The notes: a model not told the origin generated them from the letters alone. A stretch of DNA of 64,000 nt from Usnea hakonensis (GCA_013423325.1 BLJB01000039.1:124001-188000), one strand, 5' to 3'. Shown: positions 1-11,589, counted from the first letter of the stretch. Numbers and translations are program-made.

Positions 1-2756
1 AGAACCACGGGGTCGTGGATACACTTGATGTCAAGTGGCGTTCTGACACTAGGTATTCCTTCACGGAGAAGTGGTCGAATTTGACGATGTCCTTGTCAAG
101 AGAGACCAAGCTGCTAGTACAGATTTGAAGTACAGCTTCGGGCTCAGGTAGAGACGCAACGAAGGCGAGTTCGCGAAGTTTCAGCGGACGAACAGAGTAG
201 GCCAGCCACATGAGCATCAGCTGTGCCTTCTTCTTACACGTTTCTGGTATTTTCTTCGATAACACGTTTGCGTATGTGTCCTCCAGCGTGATCGGTAGAT
301 TTTCTAGAACTTCTCTCATGGATTCGTGGTCGAAGCAACTCGAAAACTCCTTTTGTACTAAGTAGGCCCAACGGAAGCGTCTGTTACTAGTCAGCAGGAA
401 TAATTCAGGCCGGACCGCTGTATTTTAATCGAGCTTACGTTTCGCGAATTCCTTTGATACGAGAAGACATATCAACTCTGAACGCACTTTTCCAATTTGC
501 TTCGTCTACTATTCGATTGATGCAGTTCTTCATGAAGAGATGGAGATCGTCAACAGCTCCTTCTTCAACATCAAGCTGTGTAGCTTCACCAATGGAGCTG
601 CGTATATCGGACTCGTCACGGCTGAGAACCAGAGTATGGACATTGGAATGGTCAAGGCAGAAGCTTTTGATCCATTGCAAGATATCTCTTCGTTCAGAAG
701 ATTGCTGTCCATTGGATAAACTTTGTTCAGCAACACGAGGACATTCATCTAGACCATCAAGTACTAAAAAGACATCTTGTTCATCGTTCTTGAGGCTGAA
801 GACTACCAAATTTAACGTGGCTTTGAGGACTGATACAGTTGGGCGACTCCCACCGGTTCCGTACTTTTCCCAAAGCTCGTTCAGTTGGTAGGGTAGAGTG
901 TGCGCTCCCGCGCAAAGCTGTCTAATGACAGAACATAGGAGCTCCCCAATATCGCGGGATTCCACATCACTGAAACTGAAATACCAGTAAGCTAAGACGT
1001 AGGTTGGGCCTTGGACGCTGTGCAGGTCGTCTATGATTTTTGAGCTAATAGGTATCAAAGTGTTAGCATACTAGTCACCAAACTCTTTATCTAATGGGCT
1101 CACCACAAATACGATTTTCCACAACCAGCTGTACGTCCATTAACAGTGCAGATTTGAAGGTGTTGATTGCTTACATCTTCCGTAAAGCCACAAAAGACCA
1201 TGCTCCGATTTTTTCCAATCTTGGTATTGGGGGGACTTGAATATCCACAATCCAGTTTCAGGTTCCCGAAACCTCGTCGCAAACAAATGGCTTGCAGAGA
1301 AGTCATAGCTGGACAGCCACTCGAGAATTTTCATCTTTTCGAACCTGACCTTTTCGGACTGGATGTCCTCCAGCTGTAGGGCTATCTTCTCGAATTCGGC
1401 TACAATGTAAATAAGTAAGCCATAATTGCACTCTCAACATCGTCTGGAGGTCTTTGAAATCACCTCTGGATTGCGAGTTCCCATAAAAACTAGGCTCATC
1501 TCTTTTTGGCTCTCTTGGTACGTTCACTTTGCGAATCAATATGGTGCAATGAAGCCTTATTAGCTACAGCTTACATATTTCCCCCAGTTTAAGGCATCCC
1601 GTCTCGCTCTGCCCCCCTTGTGTCCGACTAGCAAACAGAATGTCTACTACTCGATCGATCCTATCTGATATTTCAGGATCAGCGCAGTAGCTCCTAGTGT
1701 GAGAGACAATGTCATCCGCTGATTCCCACTCTGCAAGAGACAGGTCTCCCACGTTTGTGGCATTGAAACGATGGTAGACGTCTGACTTCTGGCGAAAACG
1801 TTTTGCCATGGAGTCAGCGATACCCTGAGAATCTGTTGCAATATCTCCTAATGCATATATCAACCCAACGGGCAAGATCTTCTCATATTCCCTCGGGTTT
1901 TTGAGTTTTATTGCGGATTTCAACCCGGAACCAAGACTAACAATACATCCCACAGATTGGTCGTCTCCATACACTTTCCCGGCTTCCTCCATGACAATAT
2001 TGACCGGATTGTTACATTTCAAGCCACCGTCAACGAAGTGAAGCGTGGTACCTCCTTCGATTCTGATTTTGACTTCTTTGAAAAAGGTTGGCGCTGCAGA
2101 AGTGGCTCGAGCTGCCTCCCATATCTCGCATTTGATAGAATCACGTCCTACGGCCGGATAGCTCCGAAAAATCTCTGGGAATCTCATATTTGAAGCCTCA
2201 AGCGCGCAGACAAAGCTACAAAGTAGAGATCTTAGTACTTTCCACATGGTAAGGTTTTAGGGTACTTGCCATTTTGCATCAGTAGCGTTACTATATCCGT
2301 CTGGTATCATTTTGGTCCCGGTATTGCGTGCTCGGTTTTTCCATTCTACCAGCCTTTCGACAGCTTTCTGAAGCGTGGTTGCTTTGAAGGTACCATCTTG
2401 GACCCAGGACTTCTTATTTTTCGGACCGAAGATCTCCTTTGCCAGATTGTTGTACTGCTCCGCAGCTTCAACAGCTGTCATCCGCAATCGGCTGAGCATT
2501 ATAGCTATTAAGCCACCCGTACTAGTCCCTCCAATGAGCTGAAACCAATCGCAGGGTAGTGGATCATCGTCGCCATCTAGTAGTCCAAGTCTAGCCTTCA
2601 ACCTGTCCATTATGATTTGCAGTATACGAAGCTCCGAAATGCCACGCACGCCTCCCCCATCTAGGTACAAGGGAGCATTAGCGTCGTCTAAAACTGCAGA
2701 TCAGGACAAAAGCCGGACTTACCAAGTGCAAGTAAGTTCACAGGCTTAAGACTCAT
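1..2756 (-). CDS. Patatin-NACHT NOD-like receptor, 3' end cut by window edge
   Basis: Fungal NLR: a patatin-like phospholipase effector fused to a NACHT NTPase. This class is linked to nonself recognition and regulated cell death. Exons read on the minus strand: 2756-2723, 2687-2270, 2215-1575, 1526-1464, 1399-1175, 1128-1104, 1044-439, 380 to beyond 1. The patatin part shows the oxyanion motif DGGGVRG, the nucleophile elbow GGTSTGG and the DGG of the Ser/Asp dyad. After it come the usual pre-NACHT stretch KILEWLSSYDFSA, Walker A GRSGCGKS (assembled across a 46-nt intron), Walker B VFLVLDGLDEC and the post-NACHT RFRWAYLVQKEF region. The C-terminal repeats (ankyrin, TPR or WD) lie outside the window. 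Introns are 46-64 nt except the first (2688-2722, only 35 nt), so the extreme N-terminus is uncertain. The intron at 2216-2269 uses a GC donor. The NACHT core is intact, so the gene looks functional. Confidence 0.85.
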
Positions 2757-3249
2757 CGCGACACTCTCTTGCAAACGCGGTAAATAACAAGCCACGCGGA
2801 AAAGCCGGAAAGAATCAAAGGCAGCAAGATATGCTTCGGAGTCTCCGGAATTTGCAGAAACAACCGAAAAGAAATATCGACGCACTGTGGCCTAATGCTG
2901 AATAGACAGAGCTTGCTAAGCTGGACAGTGCGGGCGTCGATTTGTTGGACTTACTCGACAGCTAAGCTGGGCCGACTAAAATCTGGCGGGGCTAAAGCCT
3001 CGGCACATATGGAAACTCGGCTTTCATCTGCACTTTTCCTCCCAGTACCCCTCCTACTTCTTTTGATCTAGCCCTGCTCTCCTCATCTTACATACAGCCA
3101 ATCGGACCATTCAGCTCTCTGTACTGCTTACAGTTAGCCTAGGACGAACGGAAAACATTGGAGCTGACCGGACACGATTGGGGACAACTACTGCAATGAC
3201 TGCATTGGTGTATTGGAGCCAGCGAATCAGCCCAAAATCTGTGTTGTGG
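2757..3249. other. Intergenic, upstream of NLR
   Basis: No convincing coding sequence. It holds the promoter side of the patatin-NACHT gene. An open stretch continues in frame upstream of the chosen ATG to 2885, so an earlier start is possible. Confidence 0.4.
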
Positions 3250-4013
3250 TACGGAGGTCTGCACCGTATGTCCTGGGACAAGCCCTAACCCTTACTTCGG
3301 AAGACGGCCCCAATCTTACTCGTAATGACCCGGATATGCACCAGACTGGGATATGCACCATTAGGGCTAGGGCTTCCCACCCAAATTTGGTGGTAGGCAA
3401 TGAATACTCTCTGCAATGGCAATAGTAATGGTAATTTGAATGCTTCTCACATGGCCATTTGCATGCTTCAGGCATGGTAATTTGCATGCTTCTCACATGG
3501 CCATTTCTTGGAAATTGACTTATATATGACAATAGTCCACGAAACCTAATAATCCGGCTAGATTCCGAATTATATCGATATCGCCGGCGCTTTCCCAGCC
3601 TAAAAAAAGACCCTGGGCTTCAAGAGTATACCTAGCCCCCTATCTCATGGTATCAGACTGCCTGGGTTGGATAATGACGTTGTTATTGAGTTGAGGACGG
3701 CGGTATACGAGGGGGAAGTTATTAGGAGCGTCTGGAGTGTAATTAGCCGTGTATACCTTCATAACTCGTCAATTGGAATACTCGCAAATGTAGTATACGG
3801 TCGCAATATTCTCAGTCATGTTGCCGGCTGTAGAGCTCAATTGTATGTAGAATAATATGGTGGGAGGCACGAGTATGTGCCAGCTGCTGGGGAAAGCCCT
3901 AGCCCTAATGGTGCATATCCCAGTCTGGTGCATATCCGGGTCATTACGAGTATATGCCGAGCGTTCTCCGAAGAGTCTTGGCAGTCCCAGGACTTTCGGT
4001 GCAGACCTCCGTA
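3250..4013. mobile_element. Fold-back (MITE-like) element with about 124-bp inverted arms
   Basis: The left arm, 3250-3375, reappears reverse-complemented at 3893-4013. Both contain the blocks CGGAGGTCTGCACCG, CGTAATGACCCGGATATGCA, CCAGACTGGGATATGCACCA and TTAGGGCTAGGGCTT. Both outer ends are TA followed by CGGAGG..., as expected for a TA target duplication of Tc1/mariner-type non-autonomous elements. The roughly 517-bp spacer holds an internal 46-bp repeat and no transposase ORF. The arms differ by short indels, so the element is not recent. Open frames inside it are chance. Confidence 0.65.
3428..3511. repeat. 46-bp tandem duplication inside the fold-back element
   Basis: Two adjacent copies of ATGGTAATTTG-ATGCTTCTCACATGGCCATTT, starting at 3428 and 3474, separated by the related GCATGCTTCAGGC. 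Confidence 0.7.
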
Positions 4014-4940
4014 GAGGAAGGCAGAGTGTTCTAGGCCTCTCAGACTCGCATATCTCCTCCTCCGGGCGTCTGCGGGATTTACTGACATCCGCGTCGTGTT
4101 CTATACACCAATCAGATATAGCGCCAAGCCGCTAGCAGACGTGGCTTCACGCAGGATACCACACCTCGTTTGAAGCTGCCATATGCTATGACTCTCGAGA
4201 AAAAGTGGTCCACTTGAACATACCGCTTATCAAACATTGGTGTCAGAGCTACAGCATCATCATTGGAGAGCCCATGCGAAGAGCACCTCTGGAACTCTCA
4301 GCAGTAACCTTTCTCTTTTGGGGCGAGTAATTGTATGAACTATGACGGAAAATCGACTTTTTATGGTCTTCAAAAAAACCATGTCCTGCACAATGAAATG
4401 GAAAAGATGAATCCGAGAGGAAGGAGGTTATCGTGGGGGTAAAAAAATGGGTGAAATTCAGGGGTAAGCGACCGAACATAGAAAAGTCCCTTTTATCAAA
4501 CTCGCTGCGCTTCAACAACAAACACCTTTATAAAAGAGGTATCAATATCAAAAATGTTCTTTCTAAGAAGATTTAAATCTTTACTACTGAGAATATTATC
4601 CTCAAAATCCCGTAAAAAAAATTCTGGACCTGGGATCCTGCAAACTCAACGTCTCCCCATCTGCTCCCATACAGCATTGATATGTGAACAAGACACGTTT
4701 TTAAGGCTGAAACTGTTGAGGGTGTAATGAAAGGCTTTCAGGAAGTGTGTTCGATCCCATTTCAGCACAAGCAAATGCAGCGCAATGAATATCCAAACTA
4801 GCCACGCTAAGTAGAGTTCTGACCAATCGGAAGGAGCTTGAACTTCTGCAGAGCAAATAACATTCTTTTAGAAATCTCAACAGCTTGATCGTTCTAGACG
4901 CCTAAGAGAGCTACAATAAGAGCCATGATTTAGAGTCTTT
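4014..4940. other. Non-coding stretch, possible LTR relic signals
   Basis: No gene seen. TGGTGTCAGAGC at 4238-4249, like TGGTATCAGACTG at 3648-3660 inside the fold-back element, resembles the initiator-Met-tRNA primer-binding site that follows the 5' LTR of Ty1/copia elements. Both follow a CA, as an LTR end would. No flanking LTR pair or gag/pol is visible here, so this is a weak hint only. Confidence 0.3.
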
Positions 4941-5400
4941 TCTCAAGGCCCTCCAAAAAAGAAAAAAGAGAGGTTGGTATAGAAATTGGGGCAGCTCGAT
5001 GCGGGCAGTGGCCACATTTTGCACTTAGCCAGTGCACCTTGGACAGCTGGGCCAAGTTGCCGAAATTTCTATAGGTGGGGTTTGCTAATGTAAACTATAT
5101 TCCACACGTTTTGGTACAACACCAATTCAAGAACTGACTTTTGGAGACTTTTTGAACCTCATACGGGCTTGAGTCTACAACATCCTAAGACAGCTGTAAA
5201 AAAGGACAATCGTGATAATAATCTTTCCTCAAGGCCCTCCAAAAGAAAAGAAAAAAAGAAAAAAAGAAAAACAGAAAAACAGAAAAAGAAACTGGGCTGC
5301 TCGATGCAGGGGCATTCCAGAGGACGGTTCAACGCGCTCGATCCGGTTTGTTGATGCACTTCGCACTTAACCACTGTGCTATGGTTAAGCTTGCCGAATT
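4941..5400 (-). repeat. Two diverged tandem copies of a tRNA-like SINE
   Basis: Two related segments (about 4941-5100 and 5228-5400) share, in order on +, TCAAGGCCCTCCAAAA, an A-rich run, GCTCGATGC(A/G)GG, GCACTTA(G/A)CCA(G/C)TG and GCCGAA(A/T)TTCTAT. On the minus strand the second copy reads TAGCACAGTGG (a good pol III A box), followed downstream by GGATCGAGC/GCATCGAGC B-box-like words and then a T-rich stretch. This order suggests a decayed tRNA-derived SINE inserted twice. The A box is convincing and the B box is poor. Confidence 0.4.
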
Positions 5401-5731
5401 TCTATGGCTAAGAATTACCGAAATAATATATATTGCACAAATTTTAATAAAACTATATTCTCGAGACACTGATCTTTCTTCTATTTAAAACATACAACGT
5501 ATACCTAATGACTATTTGGAGCTTTATAAATGATCTTGCATCCAAAGTTAATAATGGCTATGCCTTGTAGGCTGAAAGAATTTCTATTCTACAGGTATGT
5601 TCTGGGACTCCATTCGGTCGCAAAGACAGTGAAGATGCATCACCACCAGTATCCTCCCTTTCACGTATACCTACTAATTGTAGCATCTTCGGTCCCTTCA
5701 CACTCTCTTACTTCTGAATTCACTATTGCTA
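5401..5731. other. Intergenic, 3' of family A gene
   Basis: AT-rich start, then sequence containing the probable 3' UTR of the minus-strand family A gene. The plus ORF here has no family features and overlaps the better minus-strand exon. Confidence 0.35.
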
Positions 5732-7009
5732 CTAGAGACTCCACGGACCAACCTCTTCCTCAGCTTCTCCATTCGCCTGCAAAGCTAGCCCGTCCACGAG
5801 CTGAGGGTCAAGCCATTGCTCCATGGTGCCAGATGTCGAGCGGGGTCCTGTAGATGGCCTGGCGAACGTATCTGGAAGAGGATGAGGCTGGCCTTGGGTT
5901 ACTGGGGCCGATCGGTGCGCAGAGGACACATATGGATAGCCTATCCTAGTCTCAGCAAGTACGACGGCAACAAGTAAAGAAATGTTGAGACTTGCCTGGA
6001 ACACCGAAATCACTCCCAGGGCCGGAGCGATGCCTTCTCTTCGACCTTCGCTTCCGTGCCTGAGCCTGAAAAGCTGGCGAAGCGTTCTATTCTCTTGAAT
6101 CAGTATCTTTCGAAATTTATTTTTGAGTATATGGAAATACCTCTTCCGCCCCAACATCACTGTCGGCATCTGAGCTCTCGTTGATGGCACCCGTGCCGCG
6201 GCGACGTTTGTAGCCAGGAATCTGCAACTTCACCACAAGTGTAGGCTTCGGAGGGGGTACGCCATTTCTGACGTCTAAAATGAGCTGAGAGTACTCCTTC
6301 TCAGTGAGCCTCTCTGCCCCGGTACTCTAGCGCAATATCAGCAACCAAAACGAGTACATCGCGGTTTGAGATTCTGGATAAGTACCTCATTAATCTTAGC
6401 CTCTTTTGCGCAGCTGCACTCGAAGCTGAAAATTGTATAGACTACTGCATCCCAAAGAAGCTGCATTTCCGGGAGTGCGATTTGTCTTGTCGGATTTGCC
6501 TCAAGGATGTTTCGAACGAGGAATCGGTATTTGACGTCCTTCAGAGCAATGAAATCGATATTTGGTATTATTGTCTCGATGCCATTTTCTGTCAAGCATA
6601 CCGCTCCACGATGAATTCTTGTCCCTGCACGAGTGGTCGGACCTTTGGCTCTTCGAAAGCCTTCGTTATTGAATTGCTCGTGGATACCGTTTTGAGCATT
6701 ACGCTCGACCCAGAACTCATGAAACGCAGGGCTGTGGGCCTAGGACAGAATATCAAATCAGCTTACCAAACACTGTGAATGCAGCGGCGAAATGGTACAT
6801 ACTTGTGATAGCCATTTATCACGTTCTGCATCGCCCTTTGGGAACAAACGGTTTATTAAAAACCACCAATAGTGACCAACATCTTGCTGGTCGATATCAA
6901 CTCCTCTTGGAAAATTTATTTCGATTAAATTTTGCGCGTAGCTGGTTATATTCTCGTTACGTCGCTTAAATTGAGCTCTCGTCCATGTTATTGGTAACAT
7001 ATGCACCAT
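5732..7009 (-). CDS. Family A protein (unknown function), copy A1
   Basis: Unrecognised protein, about 362 aa. Exons on minus: 7009-6803, 6739-6386, 6326-6141, 6073-5732. All joins are in frame. Module 1 (exon 1) carries FPRGVDIDQQDVGHYWW and ends KWLSQ at a phase-0 intron. Module 2 (exon 2) starts AHSPAFHEFWVERN and continues with GPTTRAG, GIETIIP, YRFLVRNILEANP and LLWDAVVYTIF, ending KINE at a second phase-0 intron. Exon 3 is EKEYSQLILDVRNG plus a basic patch GYKRRRG and an acidic Ser/Asp tail. The copies at 14.5, 18.4, 24.2 and 27 kb share module 1, and those at 10.9, 14.5, 18.4 and 27 kb share module 2. Uncertain points are the start (7009 is the first ATG in frame) and the last exon, where an alternative acceptor gives an Arg/Lys-rich end. 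No signal peptide or membrane segment. The basic patches would fit a nuclear protein, by inference only. Confidence 0.6.
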
Positions 7010-7415
7010 TGTGAGTACTTTTAGAAGTTCGAGGACTATCCGTTCCAAAAGAGTCTTCTGTAGAGGCTGGGGATGAATTGTTCAGAGTAAGCGAATATGT
7101 TGTTGATGATGAGATGTCAAGAAGATTTGGCAATTTGAGCTGGGCACCGTGGACGCGCGGTATGTTTCCCTTAGCTCAACACTTCGGAATTCCCATTTGG
7201 CCGTGAATCGGGGCTGCCACTTGAGGAATCTCATCACCGGCAAAGTCATTAAAGTCATATCTGTCCGCTTGTCCCTCCTGTCTTCGTATCTCTTGAAACT
7301 GTGCGGTTATAATATATCGTCGCTCTCATAGCTCTTCCTCTTGAAGATGGTCTTGATGATATCAGCAAACCCACCCAAAGGTGCAAGCATTCCCGATCTG
7401 CTAGGTGTTAAGATC
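6968..7415 (-). pseudogene. Coding relic upstream of / overlapping copy A1
   Basis: A second minus-strand frame reads FQEIRRQEGQADRYDFNDF, then DEIPQVAAPIHGQMGIP, meets a single TGA, and stays open to SKSTHNGAYVTNN, ending at a TAA inside the first exon of A1. Just upstream, MLAPLGGFADIIKTIFKRKS is open in a shifted frame. This looks like a once-coding stretch, either the former N-terminal part of A1 or a separate gene, now broken. The same overlapping frame recurs as TQYGVYLANHMGESSI next to the truncated copy at 11.6 kb. Confidence 0.35.
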
Positions 7416-9519
7416 TTGTTGCTGATCTATACTCTAGAATATATCGGATCCGACGAGATCATCAAGTTGACTTTCGAGACGATGTCACAGTCCCCAGGGT
7501 ATCGTCGGTAGCTGTTACGCTGTCGAGTCCTACTGGCCGTTGGGATCCCAATAGGCTATAAGCACGGCCAATAGTTGCGGAAGCTCTTCCTAGAACAAGT
7601 AGAAAGCCTTGAAACTATTCCAGAAGACCTCCCTTAAGCATTAGAGCTGATATATATCTATAGGTATTATGTCAAGGTCTTAAATAGGAGCTGGTCCGCC
7701 AGAAAAGAACCAGAAAAACGCAGCTTGTTATGAATTATAAGAACTTACAGAATTGAACACCAATCTACGCCTAATGAGACTACTTATGTGGCTCATCAAG
7801 CCTCTGCAAAGAGCACATGGCGTTCATGTATTGAGAAATGATGCATCAGCCTCCAACACTAGTGCTCATGAAAGAGGCAGGGTCAAAGATCCTCGGGCAA
7901 GAGTGACAAATAAACCAAACACTTGTAGGTGTTGTTCCGCATATGCAAGTATCTACGCAAATTATGTGTGGAACATGGTCAAGCTCGCCTTCCAACCAAA
8001 GAAGTACGCAGCCGCAGGTCGCCCAGATAATAAGGCTCCTCGACATAAGAGGCTACTAGTTTATTCGATCATATATGAAGAATTCTTGGCAGCGTTTTAA
8101 GAAAGCGTTGCCTCGAGAGCAGAAAAAACAAACTGCCGAACGAACAACCTAGAGGAGAAGAAATCATTGGTAAGTAATCACTAGCCTGTTGCTCTGCACC
8201 TACTGAAGCTTCGATATATCATGTCTACGTAAAGCCACCCAACCTACTCCTGATCCAAAATTTCTATCATACTCTTTGAACCCACCGCGCCGAGCGCCTT
8301 GCCTACTGAGCCTATTGAGGAAATGGACTACACAAGAACCTCAGATGTCGATAAGCCATTGGCACTATCCGAAGGGCCTAAATATACGGTGGGAGCCGTC
8401 GGCAGCCTTTTCCAGGGAGTCTTCTCATAAAAGTCTCTCCTGAGGTGAAGAATCACATAGCAAGCGGATCTACAGCGGACGCAGAACAAGAACTAGAGAG
8501 AAGAGATGCATTCGCATCATCTACAACCAAACCGCAGTGAGCGATAAGGGTAACAATAGTCTTATACGGAGGCTGGGCATGACATTCTAATTCTCGATTT
8601 AGTGTGAGTGATGGGACATAGATTCTGTACTCTTCGCAGGCCTACAGATTTCATCTTTCGATCCCTTCTGCTATCACACCACCCAAGCGCCTATCTTCCG
8701 CAATTTTGCAGGTACCTCTGGCACCTGATCACCGCTGTTGTTGCAAGATTTGGGCGCATGATTACAGCTGTCGGATGCCATGAAATGGGGATTTAGAGGG
8801 GCTTGCTTTGATAGAAAGAGGGAACGAAAGCGTACTGTTGTGATGTGTGAGGCGCTCAAACACACTGTCGATGTTCAAATTACGGCAATGTTTCCACACT
8901 AGGTAACTTCTACTAGCTAGTGCCTACTAAAAATATGACCAGTTACTTTGCAGCCATCGTGACCTGCGAGTCTCAGCTGTGTATAAGTTCTACATTCACC
9001 TTCATCATCATGCAGGTGAATCTCTGTGGGTGGTGTTTTTCTCTGTCCATGCACATCAAAAACGGTGAGAAGCCAAAGTTTCACACATCACAAAAACGGT
9101 CAAGAGTGCGTGACGTGATGACGTTTAAAGCCTTGTGTTGAGGTATTCACGCGGGAAAGAAATCACTTTACGGTGAAGTGAAGGCGTCCAAGGTCACTCA
9201 AAATTCATCATCTGCTTCACTTTCATCATGCATCACTAACAGACCTTGTGTTCACTTCTCGAGATTCTGTGAATACAATTATGACCCATGGGTATTTAAT
9301 CCCCAGGGTATTTGGCCTCCATCGTTCTTTCATCATACTATACACGATCTCTATTGCCTCCTTTTTGTCTTTTTACCTTGTTTACATATACAAAGCCTTT
9401 GGTAGAGCATCTCATTCTGCTTGCCTCTAAATATACCTGTTCTTTTTCTTGACCCAGATAACACACAGAAGTGTGTCTACCAACATGTCCTAGAGCCCGT
9501 AGGTCACTCAGAGCCTATG
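7416..9519. other. 2.1-kb gene desert
   Basis: No ORF with recognisable protein character. The longest frame (7753-8100, +) has biased, low-plausibility composition. No tRNA, long repeat or element end was recognised. Probably decayed accessory DNA. Confidence 0.4.
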
Positions 9520-10790
9520 AACATGGCGACCTTCAGGACTCTACCTCCCGATGAGATGTTTGATCTACGAGTACTGTCTCGTGGTCGGGGTATCTCCATT
9601 TTTGAAGAAACAACAGCAAGATAAAAGAACGCAGTCGGCTGTCATGATTTGCAAAGTCGTGGAGTATGCAAGTCATAGTACCCTTTTGCGCAGACCTGGC
9701 CTTACAGGACGGTGCTTCCATACACTCGGAGTCATCGAGTCACAAGTACCCGGCCACCGTTGTTGCTCTCTCAGGGGATCATCTTCATCTAAAACCTCGT
9801 TAAAAATTCGCCCGAATGGAATCTCGCGCGCCTCTCCGCCTCTAGCTCTAAATGTAGACGCCATGACATCGCTCAAAATCCAAATCGAAACGCGAACGCT
9901 CGCCAGAGATAGATTCTTGACCGGATTCTTCGCGGGGAGGAATGCGCTGCTTAGGGAGCAGAAGAAGGAGGGAGAGAGGAAGGAGGAGATGATCATGGCA
10001 GAGGAGAGGCAGAGGAGAGTGGCTTATTGCAGGCACATCTGATCACACAAAACGAAGAAATTCTACGTCTCTGGAGTCGCCCTAAGGTTGCAGGGCTTTC
10101 GCAACGTGGCCAGGTGTACACCCAGGTAGCTGATATCTGTCAATGTCATATCCGAAAAATTGTCTTGGATCATCATCGACGATGGTTGCCCCAATCCGAA
10201 CAAAGCTAAGCAGAGGAACAAGAATGATCTCTTCGCGCCGCAGAAGTCGAGCAGCAGGAAGAGAAAGGCAAATCTGCTAGACAACGACGAGGAGAATGGA
10301 CACCTAGAATTCAGACCTAGCCAAGCACAGGACACCTACCCGCCAATGTCGCTAGCAACGCCTGTCACAAATAATGCTACGTTTAAGCTACAAGTGGTGA
10401 CAAAGCCCAGTCTTAAAAACCACGCACTCAATGAAGTCTGGAAAGAGATTCTGGGAAATCTATTCCGAGGATTTTGAGAGATTGAAAGAGAGCCGCCTCC
10501 TCTTCTACCGACATCACACCTTCAAATTGCACCTATGGCACGAAGACCAAAGCGCCTGGATCAAATTTGTCAAACGACTGCACTTATACCAGCAAACCAC
10601 ATGCCTAGAGCGAGTAACAGGTTGGCTCGACGCCATCGGATCGCAACCGAGGACGCAGATCCGCCAACTAGAGATCTCACGCGTTCTTGAACACAGTGCT
10701 CTGGTTTCGTCACACAATCACTTCCTTTTATCTACGGCAAAGTTGTATCTATATATATACGAATCAGTGTTTCACAGGCGGAAATTTCTA
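9520..10790 (+). pseudogene. Broken 2EXR / F-box-like gene
   Basis: Two separated pieces match the layout of fungal 2EXR (F-box-like) proteins. At about 9528-9600 the frame FRTLPPDE passes by a one-base shift into MRCLIYEYCLVVGVSPFL, the usual LPPEIR.LIYEYCLVV helix. At about 10431-10700 come FWEIYSEDFERLKESRLLFY, HHTFKLHLW, then WLDAIGSQPRTQIRQLEISR, the downstream part of the same family. Between them lie frame changes and a basic, Glu-rich stretch. A multi-exon gene cannot be excluded, but the shift inside the 2EXR core argues for a pseudogene. The family probably mediates protein-protein contacts; no specific role is known. Confidence 0.4.
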
Positions 10791-10859
10791 CTTGGCACAA
10801 AGACTGGGCGTTCGGCTCGCTCGTTGAGGCCTACACAGTCATCATCATGAGATCTGGCC

Positions 10860-11310
10860 GCATGCATATACCCTTCTGGCGAAGGCTTTAGCCTGGATGT
10901 TGGTCACTATCGGTGGTTTTTGGTCGACCGCGTATTGCCAAAGGGATGCTACAAGTATGTACCATTTTGCCGCTGTATTCATGGTATACAACAAGCTGAC
11001 TAGATGTTCTGTCCTAGGTACACAGCCCTGCTTTTCATGAATTCTGGGCCGAGCGTGACACGCAAAATGGCATTCACGAGCAATCGGACCTTGAAGGCTT
11101 CCAACGAGTTCTGGGCCGAGCGTGACAGACAAAATGGCATTTACAAGCAATTGGATAACGAAGGCTTCTAACGAGCTCAAGGTCCGACTACTCGTGGAGA
11201 AAGATTGAACAATCCTGGAGCGGTGTACTTGACAAGCAGTGGTGTCGAGATAATGGTACCAGGTGTTGATCTAATTGCTCTAAAGCTCACCTACTTCGAT
11301 GTATCTCACA
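10860..11310 (+). pseudogene. Family A pseudogene, copy A2
   Basis: The end of module 1 is visible (DVGHYRWFLVDRVLPKG), followed by the family intron (GTATGTACC...TGTCCTAG, nearly identical to that of A1) and module 2 starting VHSPAFHEFWAERD, then QNGIHEQ. A 67-bp segment (11039-11105) is then duplicated at 11106-11172. As 67 is not a multiple of three it shifts the frame, and a TAA follows. Further on AVYLTSSGVEIMVPGVDLIA still matches GIETIIPNIDFIA of A1. Broken beyond function. Confidence 0.7.
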
Positions 11311-11479
11311 CTAAGTTAGGAATCGACACAATGTGAGAGATTTGATCCTCAAGTATTGAGAGCAAAAGGGCGAGATCTTGGCACTGACCAAGCGCGCTCT
11401 CGATTTTTGCTTGAAGGTTGCAGATAGAGGCAGGTAGCTGGAGCAGACAGAACCCGTGGATCCAACGACAGGCGACGCC

Positions 11480-11580
11480 GTGAGAATATAATCACCTACG
11501 CCCAGAAGTCGATTGAAAGGAATTTTCGGAGAGCCATTGACGTCGATTAGGAAGATGGTGGCCACAACTGGTGCTTAGTA
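11480..11580 (+). pseudogene. Family A relic (module 1 only), copy A3
   Basis: The frame ENIITYAQKSIERNFRRAIDVD, stop, EDGGHNWCLVLN aligns with NENITSYAQNLIEINFPRGVDIDQQDVGHYWWFLIN of A1. Only about 35 codons survive. It lies directly before another module-1 copy, showing that module 1 was duplicated in tandem. Confidence 0.55.
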
Positions 11581-11589
11581 CTCAATATG

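Noticed and set aside
454..891. 145-aa plus-strand ORF
   Set aside because: Antisense shadow of the NACHT exon, which has Walker motifs.
3285..3375. Telomeric repeats (CCCTAA / TTAGGG words)
   Set aside because: Only isolated single units, mirrored in the two arms of the fold-back element; no array.
5530..5853. 107-aa plus ORF
   Set aside because: Its second half is antisense to the last exon of family A copy A1 and its first half has no support.
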